Source: Phaeobacter sp. QD34_24 | GTDB lineage: Bacteria; Pseudomonadota; Alphaproteobacteria; Rhodobacterales; Rhodobacteraceae | Direction of reading: 5' to 3' | Assembly: GCF_028890115.1 (NCBI RefSeq) | Contig: NZ_JARCJD010000007.1 | Location: 62,001 to 126,000, forward strand | Length of the DNA stretch: 64,000 nucleotides | Shown here: piece by piece, positions 61,501 through 64,000 of the stretch | Layout of the letters: each line of letters opens with the position of its first letter | How positions within the stretch are numbered: the stretch's first letter is position 1 | The notes under the pieces: model-generated | What the model saw: the letters and a program-made list of their open reading frames with translations, nothing else | What the model was told of the DNA's origin: nothing | Databases searched by the model: none | Position numbers and translations under genes: made by a program

Positions 61501-62022
61501 AAGACCCTGCGCAGCGGCATTGCCAGCCTCAACCGCGAAGGGCGCGAACGCCTGTTGACCGCATTCGAGCAGGTCAACGCCAGTTTTGCCATGCTGTTCA
61601 CCCATCTCTTTGGCGGCGGTGAGGCGAACCTGGTGATGGTCGAAAGCGACGATCCGCTGGATGCGGGCCTGGAGATCATGTGCCAGCCGCCGGGCAAGAA
61701 GCTCTCGACCCTGTCGCTCTTGTCGGGCGGTGAGCAGACCCTCACGGCCATGGCGCTGATCTTTGCGGTCTTCCTGTCCAACCCGGCGCCGATCTGTGTG
61801 CTGGACGAGGTGGACGCGCCGCTGGATGACGCCAATGTCACGCGCTTCTGTGACCTTCTGGACGAGATGTGCCGCCAGACCGACACCCGCTTCCTGATCA
61901 TCACCCACCACGCGGTGACCATGGCGCGCATGGATCGGCTGTTTGGTGTCACCATGCAGGAAAAGGGCGTCAGCCAGCTGGTTTCGGTCGACCTGAAGAA
62001 GGCCGAAGCCATGGTTGCCTGA
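58567..62022 (+). CDS. smc: Chromosome segregation protein SMC
   Basis: 1151 residues. The N-terminal ATPase half has F-S-K-L-R-L-N-G-F-K-S-F-V-D and Walker A G-P-N-G-C-G-K-S (31-38). Two long coiled coils surround a hinge at about 510-630. The C-terminal half has the signature L-S-L-L-S-G-G-E-Q-T-L-T-A-M-A-L and Walker B I-C-V-L-D-E-V-D-A-P-L-D-D. The start is a TTG at 58567, after AAAGGGG. It forms the condensin-like ring that organises and segregates the chromosome; ScpA/ScpB are not in this window. Confidence 0.95.
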   Translation: MRFSKLRLNGFKSFVDPTDLIIADGLTGVVGPNGCGKSNLLEALRWVMGETRARAMRGGGMEDVIFAGTSSRSARNFAEVSLQIDNSDRLAPSGFNDSDQLEIVRRITRDVGSAYKSNGKDVRARDVQMLFADASTGAHSPALVRQGQISELINAKPKARRRILEEAAGISGLYQRRHEAELKLKNTEQNLLRVDDVIEQLAAQLSQLARQAKQAQRYRDIGEKLRLAEGMLLYRRWREADDARQAAEDELRIRITQAAKAEALSRAAGEKRAKDEEALPPLREEEAIAAAILQRLVVQRDALSDQEAQARQAIERLTSRIQQLGNDIEREGGLNRDAGETIERLEWEQRELSKASEGHDDRLSEAAELARDAGQILEAREEHLAQVTEDVARLAARHQSARRLVEDCQRALQRATDEGEKSRAAQESAEEALEQSQELFEAAVAAEEDAREAAEAAEEALAAADELRADTQERETEARSQRSEAEGELGALRAEVTALAKLVERDTAEGGQILDELSVTPGYEKALGAALADDLRAPLAEVDGPTGWVTLAGYDRDAPLPDGVDPLAKYVSGPEALARRIGQIGLVEGDAARDLQAQLKPGQRLVTLDGDLWRWDGYRAWAEDAPSAAALRLEQLNRLEALKQDLERVGARADGARAAHETLLRKLEEVSQADQLARQARRAADQRVADAARALSRAEADRNMAEGKLETLGIALARHDEDAMAARLQLTEAETAHADLGNLDEARAVVEEIKQQVEAARITMLTHRSSHDELRREGEARTKRAQQVTKELSGWRHRLETAERRIEELAERREASQEELEDAHAVPAEIAEKREELNEAIEEAEARKAAATDALVAAEGVLREAVQAERDCERLASEAREARARSEARFDGARETVAHAAERIAEEQNCAPQALLDQLDTDPDQMPSAEALEAEVSRHKRQRDALGAVNLRAEEDAREIQTEYDELVAEKQDLEEAVKTLRSGIASLNREGRERLLTAFEQVNASFAMLFTHLFGGGEANLVMVESDDPLDAGLEIMCQPPGKKLSTLSLLSGGEQTLTAMALIFAVFLSNPAPICVLDEVDAPLDDANVTRFCDLLDEMCRQTDTRFLIITHHAVTMARMDRLFGVTMQEKGVSQLVSVDLKKAEAMVA

Positions 62023-62099
62023 TCGGTTTCCCGCCCCTTGGGGGCAACCGATCTGCGCCGTCTCGGCGGAAACTCCCCCCTGTCAGGCCGGAGAATTTC

Positions 62100-62128
62100 T
62101 TGTGCCAGGGCAGGCCCCGACTTAGGCT
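62100..62128 (+). promoter_or_regulatory. Candidate promoter of the YbjN-domain gene
   Basis: TTGTGC (62100-62105), 17 bp, TAGGCT (62123-62128) lies 30 bp before the ATG. Spacing is ideal although the -10 is weak. A matching TAGGCT stands before the next gene (62707-62712), without a good -35. Confidence 0.35.
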
Positions 62129-62157
62129 CTTGCTAAACGCCGAAAAGGAGAACCGCC

Positions 62158-62625
62158 ATGCCCCTCGCCAGATCCCTTGCCGTCGCCAGCCTCGTGATGT
62201 TGCCTTTGGCGGCGCAGGCCGAAAACCTTTATGCCTTGGATGCAGGAAGCCTGGCGCGGTTCTTTGAGAATGAGGGGGCCGAGGTCGAGCGGACAACCGA
62301 CAATGTGGGCGACCCCAAATTGCGTGTCGACTATTACGGCAGCGAATTCTCGGTCTACTACTACGGCTGCGACAACAACCGGAACTGCGATGCGGTGCAG
62401 TTCTTCTCGGGCTATCAGACCGATGGATCCGTGCGCCTGTCCAAGGTGAACGAGTGGAACATGCAGAACCGGTTTGCCCGCAGCTATATTTCCGAGGAAG
62501 GCTCGGCCCGGATCGAGATGGACATCTTCATGGGTCAGGACGGGATCAGCGCCGATGACTTTGCCCGCCAGGTTTCGATCTGGTCGCGTGCGATGAAGGA
62601 TTTTGAAGAGTTCATCGGCTGGTAA
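62158..62625 (+). CDS. YbjN domain-containing exported protein
   Basis: 155 residues with a Sec signal peptide (S-L-A-V-A-S-L-V-M-L-P-L-A-A-Q-A, cleavage before E-N-L-Y-A). The mature domain shows the YbjN pattern: D-A-G-S-L-A-R-F-F-E-N-E-G, then D-Y-Y-G-S-E-F-S-V-Y-Y-Y-G-C-D-N-N-R-N-C-D-A-V-Q-F with two cysteines that may form a disulfide, and V-N-E-W-N-M-Q-N-R-F-A-R-S-Y. It is periplasmic and of unknown job. An AAGGAG site precedes the ATG. Confidence 0.8.
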   Translation: MPLARSLAVASLVMLPLAAQAENLYALDAGSLARFFENEGAEVERTTDNVGDPKLRVDYYGSEFSVYYYGCDNNRNCDAVQFFSGYQTDGSVRLSKVNEWNMQNRFARSYISEEGSARIEMDIFMGQDGISADDFARQVSIWSRAMKDFEEFIGW

Positions 62626-62718
62626 GCCTTTGCCCGTGCAGCTGCAGCTTAAATCGGGGTCGGGCTCTGTCACCGGATCGTGACCCCGCCTGGCCCTCAA
62701 AACCGCTAGGCTGCGGGG

Positions 62719-63084
62719 ATGAGATGCGCCCTGGTATCAACAGCACTGTTTCTTTTGGCGGCTGCGGCTGTGGCCGATGCGCCCGGTTGGGCTTTGCGGC
62801 CCTCAGATCGGCCATTTGATCCGGTCGAACTGGCCGCGCTGCCGGGGCAATCCTTCGTGTTCTACGATGATGGAGAGGCCCGTTTTGGTTCCGATGGAGC
62901 CTATTCCTATACCTATTCAGCGGTGAATGGCGGCGGCACCAGCTGGGGCAGCTATCACCTTGCGCCTGACGGCAGTGTCTGCATCGACTTCGTGGACGGG
63001 TTTTCCCGCTGTGATCTCTATGTTCACAGCGGCACCCGCGTGGTGCTGATCACCCAAAAGGGCGCGCGGTTTCCTGTGCGCTAA
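62719..63084 (+). CDS. Hypothetical exported protein, 121 aa
   Basis: I do not recognise it. A signal peptide (L-V-S-T-A-L-F-L-L-A-A-A-A-V-A-D-A) precedes a mature part of about 100 residues rich in aromatic and glycine residues: F-V-F-Y-D-D-G-E-A-R-F-G, Y-S-Y-T-Y-S-A-V-N-G-G-G-T-S-W-G and V-C-I-D-F-V-D-G-F-S-R-C-D-L-Y. Two cysteines could form a disulfide. The strand pattern suggests a small beta-barrel. It ends 10 bp before the convergent transglycosylase gene. Confidence 0.65.
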   Translation: MRCALVSTALFLLAAAAVADAPGWALRPSDRPFDPVELAALPGQSFVFYDDGEARFGSDGAYSYTYSAVNGGGTSWGSYHLAPDGSVCIDFVDGFSRCDLYVHSGTRVVLITQKGARFPVR

Positions 63085-63094
63085 GGCCTGGGTG

Positions 63095-64000
63095 TCAGAG
63101 CCGGTTCAGCAGCGCAGGCGTGGGCCAGGCATCGGCTGGCAGGCCAAGGCGTTTTTGTTCACTCTGTACCGCGATCCGGGTCTTGGCACCCAGGATGCCG
63201 TCGATATCCCCCACGTCATGCCCCAGGGACCGCAGCTTTTTCTGGAGCTGCTTCATCTGCGCGCCGCTGAGGCTCTGATCGGGATTGCCTGCGTCATAGA
63301 CCGCAGCGCCCTCCAGCCGGGTGGCGAAATAGGCGGCGGTCATCACGTAGGTGAAACTCTGGTTCCATTCGAAATAGACGTCGAAATTCGGATAGGCGAG
63401 GAAGGCCGGCCCCTTGTGCCCCTGCGGCAGGATCAGCGAGGCGGGCGTTTCAGGGGCGGGCAGGCGTCCGTCGCGCGCGGCAACCCCCATGCGCGCCCAG
63501 TCCGCCACACTCAGCTTTTGCGCAGGCCCGGTGAGCGACAGATCGATGCCGCCGGGCAGGCGCACCTCCTGGATCCAGGGCTGCCCTGCGCGCCAGCCGA
63601 GGTGGGACAACATCTTGGCCCCGGACATCAGCGCATCGGGCGCCGAGGTCTTGAGCGTCACATGCCCGTCGCCATCCGCATCGACGCCGTTTTCAAGAAT
63701 GTCGCGGGGCAGCATCTGCACCATGCCGATTTCCCCGGCCCAGGCGCCGGTGGTGCGCGCCGGGTCGAAATCTCCGTGTGAAAACAGCTCCAGCGCGGCA
63801 AAGATCTGCGGGCGAAACAGCTCCGGGCGGCGGCAATCATGGGCCAGGGTCACCAGCGCGTTGCGGGTGTTGAAATCGCCCTGGAAGGCGCCGTAATCGG
63901 TCTCGAACGCCCAGAAGGCCAAGAGCACGCCGCGGTTGATGCCATAGGTGCTTTCGATGCGCCGGAAGGTGCTGTCGTATTTCTTTGACATCGCCTTGCC
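63095..64000 (-). CDS. Lytic murein transglycosylase (MltB family), 5' end cut by window
   Basis: At least 301 residues; the reading frame is open through position 64000, so the N-terminus and probable signal peptide lie outside. The catalytic region is visible: G-V-L-L-A-F-W-A-F-E-T-D-Y-G-A-F-Q-G-D-F (Glu in F-E-T-D-Y-G) and G-E-I-G-M-V-Q-M-L-P. A C-terminal peptidoglycan-binding domain follows (Q-M-K-Q-L-Q-K-K-L-R-S-L-G-H-D-V-G-D-I-D-G-I-L-G-A-K-T-R-I-A). It cleaves glycan strands to 1,6-anhydro products in the periplasm. Confidence 0.9.
   Translation of the reverse strand, partial: GKAMSKKYDSTFRRIESTYGINRGVLLAFWAFETDYGAFQGDFNTRNALVTLAHDCRRPELFRPQIFAALELFSHGDFDPARTTGAWAGEIGMVQMLPRDILENGVDADGDGHVTLKTSAPDALMSGAKMLSHLGWRAGQPWIQEVRLPGGIDLSLTGPAQKLSVADWARMGVAARDGRLPAPETPASLILPQGHKGPAFLAYPNFDVYFEWNQSFTYVMTAAYFATRLEGAAVYDAGNPDQSLSGAQMKQLQKKLRSLGHDVGDIDGILGAKTRIAVQSEQKRLGLPADAWPTPALLNRL

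Overview
The window is chromosomal DNA from an alphaproteobacterium, most likely a marine Rhodobacterales (Roseobacter-group) organism. The evidence is the high GC content, a MipZ-type division regulator, a split F0 ATP-synthase operon with duplicated b subunits (b' and b), BluB, a TRAP-type malonate locus, and protein sequences of Ruegeria/Phaeobacter character. Genes are densely packed, often with 1-4 bp start/stop overlaps. I saw no rRNA, tRNA, IS element, prophage, CRISPR array or plasmid gene.

Layout. 1-814: tail of a branched-chain amino-acid-type ABC transporter (livG end, livF). 880-7602 (minus): an acyl-CoA degradation operon (acyl-CoA ligase, 3-hydroxyacyl-CoA dehydrogenase, enoyl-CoA hydratase, ACAD11-like dehydrogenase, two SDRs) with no thiolase. 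8081-11890 (minus): a translationally coupled operon mgtE - rimB-like protease - rimK - M14/AstE-like carboxypeptidase, apparently linking Mg2+ transport to ribosomal-protein glutamylation. 12570-13820: an MFS carrier. 13914-20736 (minus): glycerol-3-phosphate operon ugpB-A-E-C-ugpQ-HAD-deoR with three TCA-N2-TGA palindromes upstream and an attenuator-like hairpin after ugpB. 21154-27643: malonate catabolism (matPQM TRAP carrier, matA decarboxylase, matB ligase) with a divergent GntR regulator and a TTGTATACAA operator. 27664-28620: a ureohydrolase. 28673-36182: homogentisate catabolism (hmgA, fahA, maiA) with a flavoprotein hydroxylase, a DUF2783 protein, a VOC protein and an unusual metallo-beta-lactamase-fold protein, controlled by a divergent MarR. 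36250-37476: a class III adenylate cyclase. 37480-38289: mipZ.

38479-47645 (mostly minus) is the translation/secretion region ffh...rpsP...rimM-trmD...rplS-rpmE. It is interrupted by two tandem GNATs, chorismate mutase, bluB, an unknown gene, a YegP-type protein and an M20 peptidase. 47943-51907 holds a prolyl-tRNA editing protein, rpiB, azoR/lysR, a DMT exporter and arsR. 52191-54883 is the F0 ATP synthase operon atpI-B-E-F'-F with strong hairpins on both sides of atpE. 55151-58420 holds a small unknown protein, a stand-alone CZB zinc-binding protein, an FCD-GntR regulator divergent from an aminotransferase (paired GGTCA-N7-TGAC operators), and a lipoprotein. 58567-62022 is smc, followed by two small exported proteins and a lytic transglycosylase that runs off the end.

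Most genes are recognisable housekeeping or catabolic functions. The least explained parts are the mgtE-rimB-rimK-M14 operon, the accessory proteins of the homogentisate cluster, the leader of ffh, the free-standing CZB protein, and the 12-bp inverted repeat near 7956-8050.
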